This document shows positions 33,596 through 48,538 of a stretch of 64,000 nucleotides of DNA, piece by piece. The stretch is from NCBI GenBank assembly GCA_948099385.1, contig CANUEZ040000105.1:2429001-2493000 (forward strand), written 5' to 3'. The notes below the pieces were generated by a model. That model ran no database searches and was not told the origin of the DNA. It worked only from the letters and a program-made list of their open reading frames with translations. Source of the stretch: Fasciola hepatica. Lineage: Eukaryota > Platyhelminthes > Trematoda > Plagiorchiida > Fasciolidae. A program made the translations under genes and the position numbers. Numbering within the stretch: position 1 is the stretch's first letter; every line of letters starts with the position of its first letter.

Positions 33596-34197
33596 ATAGT
33601 CCAATCATAATCACTCACCATACAACAACCATAGACATGCGATGCCCGAATAAATAGGAAGAACAACACGAGCAAGACATTTCTCATTAATAGGTTGTTT
33701 ATTTCCACGACCTCGTCCGGACATCGACAAAATTAACCATATATATTACAAACATGCTTCTTTGCACGAAGCCTGTTTTTTTCACTCGAAGAAAATCATT
33801 ATCAGACGGAAGAGCAGTCGTGTGGTTTGCATTTCGTCCTTTACCTCAATGTGTTTGCAGTGTTGAAAATAGCGGCCTTCGTTGATCCAAAATTGTCCAT
33901 AATTCCGTTTTCAGCACTCAACTATTTACCAAGTAGTATATACACACCACAACACTACTGCTAATACTACCACTACCACTACCACCACCACCACTAATAC
34001 TACTACTACTACTACTACAAATACTACTATTACTACTACAAATACTACTACTGGTACTACTACTACTACAATTATTAGTACCACTATTACTACTACTAAT
34101 ACTAATACTACCACCATTAATATTACTAACACTACTACTAAGAATACTACTACTACTACTTCTATTACTACTAATACCACTAATAATACTACTACGA

Positions 34198-34253
<56 letters not shown>

Positions 34254-34481
34254 TTAGCACAGGTGACCTCTTATGCTGCGTTCCCACTTGATATGCTGTC
34301 ACGCGTTCTATTCCCCCTCATACTACTGAATCGGTCGATCGAGTCACATGATATCGACATGCATTCCGTTCCGTTCGGTTCCGTTCGATACTGTTCATAC
34401 AAGTTGTTCTCCGTTGTATCCCGATTCCTGTTCAAGATGGATCAAGTGGTATGTATGGTGCTTAGGTAGTAGACGTTGGGT

Positions 34482-34553
34482 GCGAAGCTGGTGTAATGGT
34501 TATCATGGTTGCCTTCCAAGCAATCGATCCGGGTTCGATTCCCGGGCTTCGCA
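34482..34553 (+). tRNA. tRNA-Gly (TCC), unit 11
   Basis: Consensus gene; GTAGACG flank. Confidence 0.94.
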
Positions 34554-35027
34554 CATTTTGCCCAAAAACAACACTTAAACTGAGCGAGCATGACCGGCAC
34601 AACATACACAACAAGTAGCAAATGCGCGCATGGCAAAATCAAATCTAATAAATCCAAACGACCAAGATGGCTCGAACATGTGTTATGCACGTCGATCGAC
34701 CGTCTCCCTTTTCGTACGTTGTACTCGAAGACAGTTAGAGGTTGGAGGGTAGGTCGAAGTGGTCAGTAAATGACATGACAAAATGGTATGAGAATCTTGA
34801 CCAATGGACTCGGCCAAGTAGGACGTGTGAGACTTCCGAGTTCGGGTGCAGAGAGACTCGCCTACCAGGTGATTGGATGTAGTAATTGTGAAGCCAGATA
34901 CATTCATTTCATTCATTTATTCATCCAATCATTTAGATAGTGAACTGACTGTGTGACATTTGCCTGGCTGTCTTTCATGATCATAGTTGCACATTTGGTG
35001 TGGTCGAACGCGCTAAGATGATGACAC

Positions 35028-35098
35028 TGTCGCACCGGGAATCGAACCCTGGTCGCCTGGGTCACAGCCAGCACTCCTAACCAATAGACCACGCCCGA
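35028..35098 (-). pseudogene. antisense tRNA-like gene, unit 11
   Basis: Common form; 5' flank reads TTGGGCTA for TTGGACTA. Confidence 0.65.
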
Positions 35099-35700
35099 AT
35101 AGCCCAATCATAATCACTCACCATACAACAACCATAGACATGCGATGCCCGAATAAATAGGAAGAACAACACGAGCAAGACATTTCTCATTAATAGGTTG
35201 TTTATTTCCACGACCTCGTTCGGACATCGACAAAATTAACCATATATATTACAAACATGCTTCTTTGCACGAAGCCTGTTTTGTTCACTCGAAGACAATC
35301 ATTATCAGACGGAAGAGCAGTCGTGTGGTTTGCATTTCGTCCTTTACCTCAATGTGTTTGCAGTGTTGAAAATAGCGGCCTTCGTTGATCCAAAATTGTC
35401 CATAATTCCGTTTTCAGCACTCAACTATTTACCAAGTAATATATACACACCACAACACTACTGCTAATACTACCACTACCACTACCACCACCACCACTAA
35501 TACTACTACTACTACTACTACAAATACTACTATTACTACTACAAATACTACTACTAGTACTACTACTACTACAATTATTAGTACCACTATTACTACTACT
35601 AATACTAATACTACCACCATTAATATTACTAACACTACTACTAAGAATACTACTACTACTACTTCTATTACTACTAATACCACTAATAATACTACTACGA

Positions 35701-35735
<35 letters not shown>

Positions 35736-35963
35736 TTAGCACAGGTGACCTCTTATGCTGCGTTCCCACTTGATATGCTGTCACGCGTTCTATTCCCCCT
35801 CATACTACTGAATCGGTCGATCGAGTCACATGATATCGACATGCATTCCGTTCCGTTCGGTTCCGTTCGATACTGTTCATACAAGTTGTTCTCCGTTGTA
35901 TCCCGATTCCTGTTCAAGATGGATCAAGTGGTATGTATGGTGCTTAGGTAGTAGACGTTGGGT

Positions 35964-36035
35964 GCGAAGCTGGTGTAATGGTTATCATGGTTGCCTTCCA
36001 AGCAATCGATCCGGGTTCGATTCCCGGGCTTCGCA
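35964..36035 (+). tRNA. tRNA-Gly (TCC), unit 12
   Basis: Consensus gene; GTAGACG flank. Confidence 0.94.
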
Positions 36036-36509
36036 CATTTTGCCCAAAAACAACACTTAAACTGAGCGAGCATGACCGGCACAACATACACAACAAGTAG
36101 CAAATGCGCGCATGGCAAAATCAAATCTAATAAATCCAAACGACCAAGATGGCTCGAACATGTGTTATGCACGTCGATCGACCGTCTCCCTTTTCGTACG
36201 TTGTACTCGAAGACAGTTAGAGGTTGGAGGGTAGGTCGAAGTGGTCAGTAAATGACATGACAAAATGGTATGAGAATCTTGACCAATGGACTCGGCCAAG
36301 TAGGACGTGTGAGACTTCCGAGTTCGGGTGCAGAGAGACTCGCCTACCAGGTGATTGGATGTAGTAATTGTGAAGCCAGATACATTCATTTCATTCATTT
36401 ATTCATCCAATCATTTAGATAGTGAACTGACTGTGTGACATTTGCCTGGCTGTCTTTCATGATCATAGTTGCACATTTGGTGTGGTCGAACGCGCTAAGA
36501 TGATGACAC

Positions 36510-36580
36510 TGTCGCACCGGGAATCGAACCCTGGTCGCCTGGGTCACAGCCAGCACTCCTAACCAATAGACCACGCCCGA
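36510..36580 (-). pseudogene. antisense tRNA-like gene, unit 12
   Basis: Common form; TTGGGCTA flank shared only with unit 11, so these neighbours are recent copies. Confidence 0.65.
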
Positions 36581-37182
36581 ATAGCCCAATCATAATCACT
36601 CACCATACAACAACCATAGACATGCGATGCCCGAATAAATAGGAAGAACAACACGAGCAAGACATTTCTCATTAATAGGTTGTTTATTTCCACGACCTCG
36701 TTCGGACATCGACAAAATTAACCATATATATTACAAACATGCTTCTTTGCACGAAGCCTGTTTTGTTCACTCGAAGACAATCATTATCAGACGGAAGAGC
36801 AGTCGTGTGGTTTGCATTTCGTCCTTTACCTCAATGTGTTTGCAGTGTTGAAAATAGCGGCCTTCGTTGATCCAAAATTGTCCATAATTCCGTTTTCAGC
36901 ACTCAACTATTTACCAAGTAGTATATACACACCACAACACTACTGCTAATACTACCACTACCACTACCACCACCACCACTAATACTACTACTACTACTAC
37001 TACAAATACTACTATTACTACTACAAATACTACTACTAGTACTACTACTACTACAATTATTAGTACCACTATTACTACTACTAATACTAATACTACCACC
37101 ATTAATATTACTAACACTACTACTAAGAATACTACTACTACTACTTCTATTACTACTAATACCACTAATAATACTACTACGA

Positions 37183-37217
<35 letters not shown>

Positions 37218-37445
37218 TTAGCACAGGTGACCTCTTATGCTGCGTTCCCACTTGATATGCTGTCACGCGTTCTATTCCCCCTCATACTACTGAATCGGTC
37301 GATCGAGTCACATGATATCGACATGCATTCCGTTCCGTTCGGTTCCGTTCGATACTGTTCATACAAGTTGTTCTCCGTTGTATCCCGATTCCTGTTCAAG
37401 ATGGATCAAGTGGTATGTATGGTGCTTAGGTAGTAAACGTTGGGT

Positions 37446-37517
37446 GCGAAGCTGGTGTAATGGTTATCATGGTTGCCTTCCAAGCAATCGATCCGGGTTC
37501 GATTCCCGGGCTTCGCA
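37446..37517 (+). tRNA. tRNA-Gly (TCC), unit 13
   Basis: Consensus gene with TTTT stop. Confidence 0.94.
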
Positions 37518-37991
37518 CATTTTGCCCAAAAACAACACTTAAACTGAGCGAGCATGACCGGCACAACATACACAACAAGTAGCAAATGCGCGCATGGCAA
37601 AATCAAATCTAATAAATCCAAACGACCAAGATGGCTCGAACATGTGTTATGCACGTCGATCGACCGTCTCCCTTTTCGTACGTTGTACTCGAAGACAGTT
37701 AGAGGTTGGAGGGTAGGTCGAAGTGGTCAGTAAATGACATGACAAAATGGTATGAGAATCTTGACCAATGGACTCGGCCAAGTAGGACGTGTGAGACTTC
37801 CGAGTTCGGGTGCAGAGAGACTCGCCTACCAGGTGATTGGATGTAGTAATTGTGAAGCCAGATACATTCATTTCATTCATTTATTCATCCAATCATTTAG
37901 ATAGTGAACTGACTGTGTGACATTTGCCTGGCTGTCTTTCATGATCATAGTTGCACATTTGGTGTGGTCGAACGCGCTAAGATGATGACAC

Positions 37992-38062
37992 TGCCGCACC
38001 GGGAATCGAACCCTGGTCGCCTGGGTCACAGCCAGCACTCCTAACCAATAGACCACGCCCGA
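37992..38062 (-). pseudogene. antisense tRNA-like gene, unit 13
   Basis: TGCGGCA variant at the acceptor 3' side, shared with units 14 and 15. Confidence 0.65.
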
Positions 38063-38670
38063 ATAGTCCAATCATAATCACTCACCATACAACAACCATA
38101 GACATGCGATGCCCGAATAAATAGGAAGAACAACACGAGCAAGACATTTCTCATTAATAGGTTGTTTATTTCCACGACCTCGTCCGGACATCGACAAAAT
38201 TAACCATATATATTACAAACATGCTTCTTTGCACGAAGCCTGTTTTTTTCACTCGAAGACAATCATTATCAGACGGAAGAGCAGTCGTGTGGTTTGCATT
38301 TCGTCCTTTACCTCAATGTGTTTGCAGTGTTGAAAATAGCGGCCTTCGTTGATCCAAAATTGTCCATAATTCCGTTTTCAGCACTCAACTATTTACCAAG
38401 TAGTATATACACACCACAACACTACTGCTAATACTACCACTACCACTACCACCACCACCACTAATACTACTACTACTACTACTACTACAAATACTACTAT
38501 TACTACTACAAATACTACTACTGGTACTACTACTACTACTACAATTATTAGTACCACTATTACTACTACTAATACTAATACTACCACCATTAATATTACT
38601 AACACTACTACTAAGAATACTACTACTACTACTTCTATTACTACTAATACCACTAATAATACTACTACGA

Positions 38671-38741
<71 letters not shown>

Positions 38742-38966
38742 GCACAGGTGAACTCTTATGCTGCGTTCCCACTTGATATGCTGTCACGCGTTCTATTCCC
38801 CCTCATACTACTGAATCGGTCGATCGAGTCACATGATATCGACATGCATTCCGTTCCGTTCGGTTCCGTTCGATACTGTTCATACAAGTTGTTCTCCGTT
38901 GTATCCCGATTCCTGTTCAAGATGGATCAAGTGGTATGTATGGTGCTTAGGTAGTAAACGTTGGGT

Positions 38967-39038
38967 GCGAAGCTGGTGTAATGGTTATCATGGTTGCCTT
39001 CCTAGCAATCGATCCGGGTTCGATTCCCGGGCTTCGCA
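38967..39038 (+). tRNA. tRNA-Gly (TCC), unit 14, anticodon-loop variant
   Basis: Base 37, next to the anticodon, is T instead of A (loop CTTCCTA). A purine at 37 is nearly universal and supports codon pairing, so this copy may be impaired. Confidence 0.88.
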
Positions 39039-39512
39039 CATTTTGCCCAAAAACAACACTTAAACTGAGCGAGCATGACCGGCACAACATACACAACAAG
39101 TAGCAAATGCGCGCATGGCAAAATCAAATCTAATAAATCCAAACGACCAAGATGGCTCGAACATGTGTTATGCACGTCGATCGACCGTCTCCCTTTTCGT
39201 ACGTTGTACTCGAAGACAGTTAGAGGTTGGAGGGTAGGTCGAAGTGGTCAGTAAATGACATGACAAAATGGTATGAGAATCTTGACCAATGGACTCGGCC
39301 AAGTAGGACGTGTGAGACTTCCGAGTTCGGGTGCAGAGAGACTCGCCTACCAGGTGATTGGATGTAGTAATTGTGAAGCCAGATACATTCATTTCATTCA
39401 TTTATTCATCCAATCATTTAGATAGTGAACTGACTGTGTGACATTTGCCTGGCTGTCTTTCATGATCATAGTTGCACATTTGGTGTGGTCGAACGCGCTA
39501 AGATGATGACAC

Positions 39513-39583
39513 TGCCGCACCGGGAATCGAACCCTGGTCGCCTGGGTCACAGCCAGCACTCCTAACCAATAGACCACGCCCGA
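39513..39583 (-). pseudogene. antisense tRNA-like gene, unit 14
   Basis: TGCGGCA variant. Confidence 0.65.
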
Positions 39584-40185
39584 ATAGTCCAATCATAATC
39601 ACTCACCATACAACAACCATAGACATGCGATGCCCGAATAAATAGGAAGAACAACACGAGCAAGACATTTCTCATTAATAGGTTGTTTATTTCCACGACC
39701 TCGTCCGGACATCGACAAAATTAACCATATATATTACAAACATGCTTCTTTGCACGAAGCCTGTTTTGTTCACTCGAAGACAATCATTATCAGACGGAAG
39801 AGCAGTCGTGTGGTTTGCATTTCGTCCTTTACCTCAATGTGTTTGCAGTGTTGAAAATAGCGGCCTTCGTTGATCCAAAATTGTCCATAATTCCGTTTTC
39901 AGCACTCAACTATTTACCAAGTAGTATATACACACCACAACACTACTGCTAATACTACCACTACCACTACCACCACCACCACTAATACTACTACTACTAC
40001 TACTACAAATACTACTATTACTACTACAAATACTACTACTAGTACTACTACTACTACAATTATTAGTACCACTATTACTACTACTAATACTAATACTACC
40101 ACCAATAATGTTACTAACACTACTACTAAGAATACTACTACTACTACTTCTATTACTACTAATACCACTAATAATACTACTACGA

Positions 40186-40235
<50 letters not shown>

Positions 40236-40463
40236 TTAGCACAGGTGAACTCTTATGCTGCGTTCCCACTTGATATGCTGTCACGCGTTCTATTCCCCCT
40301 CATACTACTGAATCGGTCGATCGAGTCACATGATATCGACATGCATTCCGTTCCGTTCGGTTCCGTTCGATACTGTTCATACAAGTTGTTCTCCGTTGTA
40401 TCCCGATTCCTGTTCAAGATGGATCAAGTGGTATGTATGGTGCTTAGGTAGTAAACGTTGGGT

Positions 40464-40535
40464 GCGAAGCTGGTGTAATGGTTATCATGGTTGCCTTCCA
40501 AGCAATCGATCCGGGTTCGATTCCCGGGCTTCGCA
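40464..40535 (+). tRNA. tRNA-Gly (TCC), unit 15
   Basis: Consensus gene with TTTT stop. Confidence 0.94.
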
Positions 40536-41009
40536 CATTTTGCCCAAAAACAACACTTAAACTGAGCGAGCATGACCGGCACAACATACACAACAAGTAG
40601 CAAATGCGCGCATGGCAAAATCAAATCTAATAAATCCAAACGACCAAGATGGCTCGAACATGTGTTATGCACGTCGATCGACCGTCTCCCTTTTCGTACG
40701 TTGTACTCGAAGACAGTTAGAGGTTGGAGGGTAGGTCGAAGTGGTCAGTAAATGACATGACAAAATGGTATGAGAATCTTGACCAATGGACTCGGCCAAG
40801 TAGGACGTGTGAGACTTCCGAGTTCGGGTGCAGAGAGACTCGCCTACCAGGTGATTGGATGTAGTAATTGTGAAGCCAGATACATTCATTTCATTCATTT
40901 ATTCATCCAATCATTTAGATAGTGAACTGACTGTGTGACATTTGCCTGGCTGTCTTTCATGATCATAGTTGCACATTTGGTGTGGTCGAACGCGCTAAGA
41001 TGATGACAC

Positions 41010-41080
41010 TGCCGCACCGGGAATCGAACCCTGGTCGCCTGGGTCACAGCCAGCACTCCTAACCAATAGACCACGCCCGA
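41010..41080 (-). pseudogene. antisense tRNA-like gene, unit 15
   Basis: TGCGGCA variant. Confidence 0.65.
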
Positions 41081-41679
41081 ATAGTCCAATCATAATCACT
41101 CACCATACAACAACCATAGACATGCGATGCCCGAATAAATAGGAAGAACAACACGAGCAAGACATTTCTCATTAATAGGTTGTTTATTTCCACGACCTCG
41201 TTCGGACATCGACAAAATTAACCATATATATTACAAACATGCTTCTTTGCACGAAGCCTGTTTTGTTCACTCGAAGACAATCATTATCAGACGGAAGAGC
41301 AGTCGTGTGGTTTGCATTTCGTCCTTTACCTCAATGTGTTTGCAGTGTTGAAAATAGCGGCCTTCGTTGATCCAAAATTGTCCATAATTCCGTTTTCAGC
41401 ACTCAACTATTTACCAAGTAGTATATACACACCACAACACTACTGCTAATACTACCACTACCACTACCACCACCACCACTAATACTACTACTACTACTAC
41501 AAATACTACTATTACTACTACAAATACTACTACTAGTACTACTACTACTACAATTATTAGTACCACTATTACTACTACTAATACTAATACTACCACCATT
41601 AATATTACTAACACTACTACTAAGAATACTACTACTACTACTTCTATTACTACTAATACCACTAATAATACTACTACGA

Positions 41680-41732
<53 letters not shown>

Positions 41733-41957
41733 GCACAGGTGAACTCTTATGCTGCGTTCCCACTTGATATGCTGTCACGCGTTCTATTCCCCCTCATACT
41801 ACTGAATCGGTCGATCGAGTCACATGATATCGACATGCATTCCGTTCCGTTCGGTTCCGTTCGATACTGTTCATACAAGTTGTTCTCCGTTGTATCCCGA
41901 TTCCTGTTCAAGATGGATCAAGTGGTATGTATGGTGCTTAGGTAGTAGACGTTGGGT

Positions 41958-42029
41958 GCGAAGCTGGTGTAATGGTTATCATGGTTGCCTTCCAAGCAAT
42001 CGATCCGTGTTCGATTCCCGGGCTTCGCA
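41958..42029 (+). tRNA. tRNA-Gly (TCC), unit 16, T-stem mutant
   Basis: CCGTG T-stem change as in unit 4. It matches unit 18 here and in the triplet tract, two units away. Confidence 0.85.
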
Positions 42030-42503
42030 CATTTTGCCCAAAAACAACACTTAAACTGAGCGAGCATGACCGGCACAACATACACAACAAGTAGCAAATG
42101 CGCGCATGGCAAAATCAAATCTAATAAATCCAAACGACCAAGATGGCTCGAACATGTGTTATGCACGTCGATCGACCGTCTCCCTTTTCGTACGTTGTAC
42201 TCGAAGACAGTTAGAGGTTGGAGGGTAGGTCGAAGTGGTCAGTAAATGACATGACAAAATGGTATGAGAATCTTGACCAATGGACTCGGCCAAGTAGGAC
42301 GTGTGAGACTTCCGAGTTCGGGTGCAGAGAGACTCGCCTACCAGGTGATTGGATGTAGTAATTGTGAAGCCAGATACATTGATTTCATTCATTTATTCAT
42401 CCAATCATTTAGATAGTGAACTGACTGTGTGACATTTGCCTGGCTGTCTTTCATGATCATAGTTGCACATTTGGTGTGGTCGAACGCGCTAAGATGATGA
42501 CAC

Positions 42504-42574
42504 TGTCGCACCGGGAATCGAACCCTGGTCGCCTGGGTCACAGCCAGCACTCCTAACCAATAGACCACGCCCGA
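42504..42574 (-). pseudogene. antisense tRNA-like gene, unit 16
   Basis: Common form. Confidence 0.65.
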
Positions 42575-43430
42575 ATAGTCCAATCATAATCACTCACCAT
42601 ACAACAACCATAGACATGCGATGCCCGAATAAATAGGAAGAACAACACGAGCAAGACATTTCTCATTAATAGGTTGTTTATTTCCACGACCTCGTTCGGA
42701 CATCGACAAAATTAACCATATATATTACAAACATGCTTCTTTGCACGAAGCCTGTTTTTTTCACTCGAAGACAATCATTATCAGACGGAAGAGCAGTCGT
42801 GTGGTTTGCATTTCGTCCTTTACCTCAATGTGTTTGCAGTGTTGAAAATAGCGGCCTTCGTTGATCCAAAATTGTCCATAATTCCGTTTTCAGCACTCAA
42901 CTATTTACCAAGTAGTATATACACACCACAACACTACTGCTAATACTACCACTACCACTACCACCACCACCACTAATACTACTACTACTACTACTACTAC
43001 AAATACTACTATTACTACTACAAATACTACTACTAGTACTACTACTACTACAATTATTAGTACCACTATTACTACTACTAATACTAATACTACCACCATT
43101 AATATTACTAACACTACTACTAAGAATACTACTACTACTACTTCTATTACTACTAATACCACTAATAATACTACTACGACACTACTACTACTACTACTAC
43201 TATTAGCACAGGTGACCTCTTATGCTGCGTTCCCACTTGATATGCTGTCACGCGTTCTATTCCCCCTCATACTACTGAATCGGTCGATCGAGTCACATGA
43301 TATCGACATGCATTCCGTTCCGTTCGGTTCCGTTCGATACTGTTCATACAAGTTGTTCTCCGTTGTATCCCGATTCCTGTTCAAGATGGATCAAGTGGTA
43401 TGTATGGTGCTTAGGTAGTAGACGTTGGGT

Positions 43431-43502
43431 GCGAAGCTGGTGTAATGGTTATCATGGTTGCCTTCCAAGCAATCGATCCGGGTTCGATTCCCGGGCTTCG
43501 CA
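43431..43502 (+). tRNA. tRNA-Gly (TCC), unit 17, terminator lost
   Basis: Gene body consensus. The flank reads CATCTTGCC, so the TTTT stop is gone and read-through is expected. Confidence 0.93.
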
Positions 43503-43976
43503 CATCTTGCCCAAAAACAACACTTAAACTGAGCGAGCATGACCGGCACAACATACACAACAAGTAGCAAATGCGCGCATGGCAAAATCAAATCTAATAA
43601 ATCCAAACGACCAAGATGGCTCGAACATGTGTTATGCACGTCGATCGACCGTCTCCCTTTTCGTACGTTGTACTCGAAGACAGTTAGAGGTTGGAGGGTA
43701 GGTCGAAGTGGTCAGTAAATGACATGACAAAATGGTATGAGAATCTTGACCAATGGACTCGGCCAAGTAGGACGTGTGAGACTTCCGAGTTCGGGTGCAG
43801 AGAGACTCGCCTACCAGGTGATTGGATGTAGTAATTGTGAAGCCAGATACATTCATTTCATTCATTTATTCATCCAATCATTTAGATAGTGAACTGACTG
43901 TGTGACATTTGCCTGGCTGTCTTTCATGATCATAGTTGCACATTTGGTGTGGTCGAACGCGCTAAGATGATGACAC

Positions 43977-44047
43977 TGCCGCACCGGGAATCGAACCCTG
44001 GTCGCCTGGGTCACAGCCAGCACTCCTAACCAATAGACCACGCCCGA
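43977..44047 (-). pseudogene. antisense tRNA-like gene, unit 17
   Basis: TGCGGCA variant. Confidence 0.65.
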
Positions 44048-44646
44048 ATAGTCCAATCATAATCACTCACCATACAACAACCATAGACATGCGATGCCCG
44101 AATAAATAGGAAGAACAACACGAGCAAGACATTTCTCATTAATAGGTTGTTTATTTCCACGACCTCGTTCGGACATCGACAAAATTAACCATATATATTA
44201 CAAACATGCTTCTTTGCACGAAGCCTGTTTTGTTCACTCGAAGACAATCATTATCAGACGGAAGAGCAGTCGTGTGGTTTGCATTTCGTCCTTTACCTCA
44301 ATGTGTTTGCAGTGTTGAAAATAGCGGCCTTCGTTGATCCAAAATTGTCCATAATTCCGTTTTCAGCACTCAACTATTTACCAAGTAGTATATACACACC
44401 ACAACACTACTGCTAATACTACCACTACCACTACCACCACCACCACTAATACTACTACTACTACTACAAATACTACTATTACTACTACAAATACTACTAC
44501 TAGTACTACTACTACTACAATTATTAGTACCACTATTACTACTACTAATACTAATACTACCACCATTAATATTACTAACACTACTACTAAGAATACTACT
44601 ACTACTACTTCTATTACTACTAATACCACTAATAATACTACTACGA

Positions 44647-44699
<53 letters not shown>

Positions 44700-44924
44700 G
44701 CACAGGTGAACTCTTATGCTGCGTTCCCACTTGATATGCTGTCACGCGTTCTATTCCCCCTCATACTACTGAATCGGTCGATCGAGTCACATGATATCGA
44801 CATGCATTCCGTTCCGTTCGGTTCCGTTCGATACTGTTCATACAAGTTGTTCTCCGTTGTATCCCGATTCCTGTTCAAGATGGATCAAGTGGTATGTATG
44901 GTGCTTAGGTAGTAGACGTTGGGT

Positions 44925-44996
44925 GCGAAGCTGGTGTAATGGTTATCATGGTTGCCTTCCAAGCAATCGATCCGTGTTCGATTCCCGGGCTTCGCA
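44925..44996 (+). tRNA. tRNA-Gly (TCC), unit 18, T-stem mutant
   Basis: CCGTG T-stem change. Confidence 0.85.
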
Positions 44997-45470
44997 CATT
45001 TTGCCCAAAAACAACACTTAAACTGAGCGAGCATGACCGGCACAACATACACAACAAGTAGCAAATGCGCGCATGGCAAAATCAAATCTAATAAATCCAA
45101 ACGACCAAGATGGCTCGAACATGTGTTATGCACGTCGATCGACCGTCTCCCTTTTCGTACGTTGTACTCGAAGACAGTTAGAGGTTGGAGGGTAGGTCGA
45201 AGTGGTCAGTAAATGACATGAAAAAATGGTATGAGAATCTTGACCAATGGACTCGGCCAAGTAGGACGTGTGAGACTTCCGAGTTCGGGTGCAGAGAGAC
45301 TCGCCTACCAGGTGATTGGATGTAGTAATTGTGAAGCCAGATACATTCATTTCATTCATTTATTCATCCAATCATTTAGATAGTGAACTGACTGTGTGAC
45401 ATTTGCCTGGCTGTCTTTCATGATCATAGTTGCACATTTGGTGTGGTCGAACGCGCTAAGATGATGACAC

Positions 45471-45541
45471 TGTCGCACCGGGAATCGAACCCTGGTCGCC
45501 TGGGTCACAGCCAGCACTCCTAACCAATAGACCACGCCCGA
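45471..45541 (-). pseudogene. antisense tRNA-like gene, unit 18
   Basis: Common form. Its downstream stop is a longer T run (TTTTTT on this strand, GAAAAAATGG on the plus strand). Confidence 0.65.
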
Positions 45542-45932
45542 ATAGTCCAATCATAATCACTCACCATACAACAACCATAGACATGCGATGCCCGAATAAA
45601 TAGGAAGAACAACACGAGCAAGACATTTCTCATTAATAGGTTGTTTATTTCCACGACCTCGTTCGGACATCGACAAAATTAACCATATATATTACAAACA
45701 TGCTTCTTTGCACGAAGCCTGTTTTTTTCACTCGAAGACAATCATTATCAGACGGAAGAGCAGTCGTGTGGTTTGCATTTCGTCCTTTACCTCAATGTGT
45801 TTGCAGTGTTGAAAATAGCGGCCTTCGTTGATCCAAAATTGTCCATAATTCCGTTTTCAGCACTCAACTATTTACCAAGTAGTATATACACACCACAACA
45901 CTACTGCTAATACTACCACTACCACTACCACC

Positions 45933-45964
<32 letters not shown>

Positions 45965-46152
45965 AAATACTACTATTACTACTACAAATACTACTACTAG
46001 TACTACTACTACTACAATTATTAGTACCACTATTACTACTACTAATACTAATACTACCACCATTAATATTACTAACACTACTACTAAGAATACTACTACT
46101 ACTACTTCTATTACTACTAATACCACTAATAATACTACTACGACACCACTCT

Positions 46153-46199
<47 letters not shown>

Positions 46200-46427
46200 T
46201 TAGCACAGGTGACCTCTTATGCTGCGTTCCCACTTGATATGCTGTCACGCGTTCTATTCCCCCTCATACTACTGAATCGGTCGATCGAGTCACATGATAT
46301 CGACATGCATTCCGTTCCGTTCGGTTCCGTTCGATACTGTTCATACAAGTTGTTCTCCGTTGTATCCCGATTCCTGTTCAAGATGGATCAAGTGGTATGT
46401 ATGGTGCTTAGGTAGTAGACGTTGGGT

Positions 46428-46499
46428 GCGAAGCTGGTGTAATGGTTATCATGGTTGCCTTCCAAGCAATCGATCCGGGTTCGATTCCCGGGCTTCGCA
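46428..46499 (+). tRNA. tRNA-Gly (TCC), unit 19
   Basis: Consensus gene; GTAGACG flank. Confidence 0.94.
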
Positions 46500-46973
46500 C
46501 ATTTTGCCCAAAAACAACACTTAAACTGAGCGAGCATGACCGGCACAACATACACAACAAGTAGCAAATGCGCGCATGGCAAAATCAAATCTAATAAATC
46601 CAAACGACCAAGATGGCTCGAACATGTGTTATGCACGTCGATCGACCGTCTCCCTTTTCGTACGTTGTACTCGAAGACAGTTAGAGGTTGGAGGGTAGGT
46701 CGAAGTGGTCAGTAAATGACATGACAAAATGGTATGAGAATCTTGACCAATGGACTCGGCCAAGTAGGACGTGTGAGACTTCCGAGTTCGGGTGCAGAGA
46801 GACTCGCCTACCAGGTGATTGGATGTAGTAATTGTGAAGCCAGATACATTCATTTCATTCATTTATTCATCCAATCATTTAGATAGTGAACTGACTGTGT
46901 GACATTTGCCTGGCTGTCTTTCATGATCATAGTTGCACATTTGGTGTGGTCGAACGCGCTAAGATGATGACAC

Positions 46974-47044
46974 TGCCGCACCGGGAATCGAACCCTGGTC
47001 GCCTGGGTCACAGCCAGCACTCCTAACCAATAGACCACGCCCGA
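46974..47044 (-). pseudogene. antisense tRNA-like gene, unit 19
   Basis: TGCGGCA variant. Confidence 0.65.
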
Positions 47045-47651
47045 ATAGTCCAATCATAATCACTCACCATACAACAACCATAGACATGCGATGCCCGAAT
47101 AAATAGGAAGAACAACACGAGCAAGACATTTCTCATTAATAGGTTGTTTATTTCCACGACCTCGTTCGGACATCGACAAAATTAACCATATATATTACAA
47201 ACATGCTTCTTTGCACGAAGCCTGTTTTGTTCACTCGAAGACAATCATTATCAGACGGAAGAGCAGTCGTGTGGTTTGCATTTCGTCCTTTACCTCAATG
47301 TGTTTGCAGTGTTGAAAATAGCGGCCTTCGTTGATCCAAAATTGTCCATAATTCCGTTTTCAGCACTCAACTATTTACCAAGTAGTATATACACACCACA
47401 ACACTACTGCTAATACTACCACTACCACTACCACCACCACCACTAATACTACTACTACTACTACTACAAATACTACTATTACTACTACAAATACTACTAC
47501 TAGTACTACTACTACTACAATTATTAGTACCACTATTACTACTACTAATACTAATACTACCACCATTAATATTACTAACACTACTACTAAGAATACTACT
47601 ACTACTACTTCTATTACTACTAATACCACTAATAATACTACTACGACACCA

Positions 47652-47693
<42 letters not shown>

Positions 47694-47921
47694 TTAGCAC
47701 AGGTGACCTCTTATGCTGCGTTCCCACTTGATATGCTGTCACGCGTTCTATTCCCCCTCATACTACTGAATCGGTCGATCGAGTCACATGATATCGACAT
47801 GCATTCCGTTCCGTTCGGTTCCGTTCGATACTGTTCATACAAGTTGTTCTCCGTTGTATCCCGATTCCTGTTCAAGATGGATCAAGTGGTATGTATGGTG
47901 CTTAGGTAGTAAACGTTGGGT

Positions 47922-47993
47922 GCGAAGCTGGTGTAATGGTTATCATGGTTGCCTTCCAAGCAATCGATCCGGGTTCGATTCCCGGGCTTCGCA
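47922..47993 (+). tRNA. tRNA-Gly (TCC), unit 20
   Basis: Consensus gene with TTTT stop. Confidence 0.94.
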
Positions 47994-48467
47994 CATTTTG
48001 CCCAAAAACAACACTTAAACTGAGCGAGCATGACCGGCACAACATACACAACAAGTAGCAAATGCGCGCATGGCAAAATCAAATCTAATAAATCCAAACG
48101 ACCAAGATGGCTCGAACATGTGTTATGCACGTCGATCGACCGTCTCCCTTTTCGTACGTTGTACTCGAAGACAGTTAGAGGTTGGAGGGTAGGTCGAAGT
48201 GGTCAGTAAATGACATGACAAAATGGTATGAGAATCTTGACCAATGGACTCGGCCAAGTAGGACGTGTGAGACTTCCGAGTTCGGGTGCAGAGAGACTCG
48301 CCTACCAGGTGATTGGATGTAGTAATTGTGAAGCCAGATACATTGATTTCATTCATTTATTCATCCAATCATTTAGATAGTGAACTGACTGTGTGACATT
48401 TGCCTGGCTGTCTTTCATGATCATAGTTGCACATTTGGTGTGGTCGAACGCGCTAAGATGATGACAC

Positions 48468-48538
48468 TGCCGCACCGGGAATCGAACCCTGGTCGCCTGG
48501 GTCACAGCCAGCACTCCTAACCAATAGACCACGCCCGA
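48468..48538 (-). pseudogene. antisense tRNA-like gene, unit 20
   Basis: TGCGGCA variant. Confidence 0.65.
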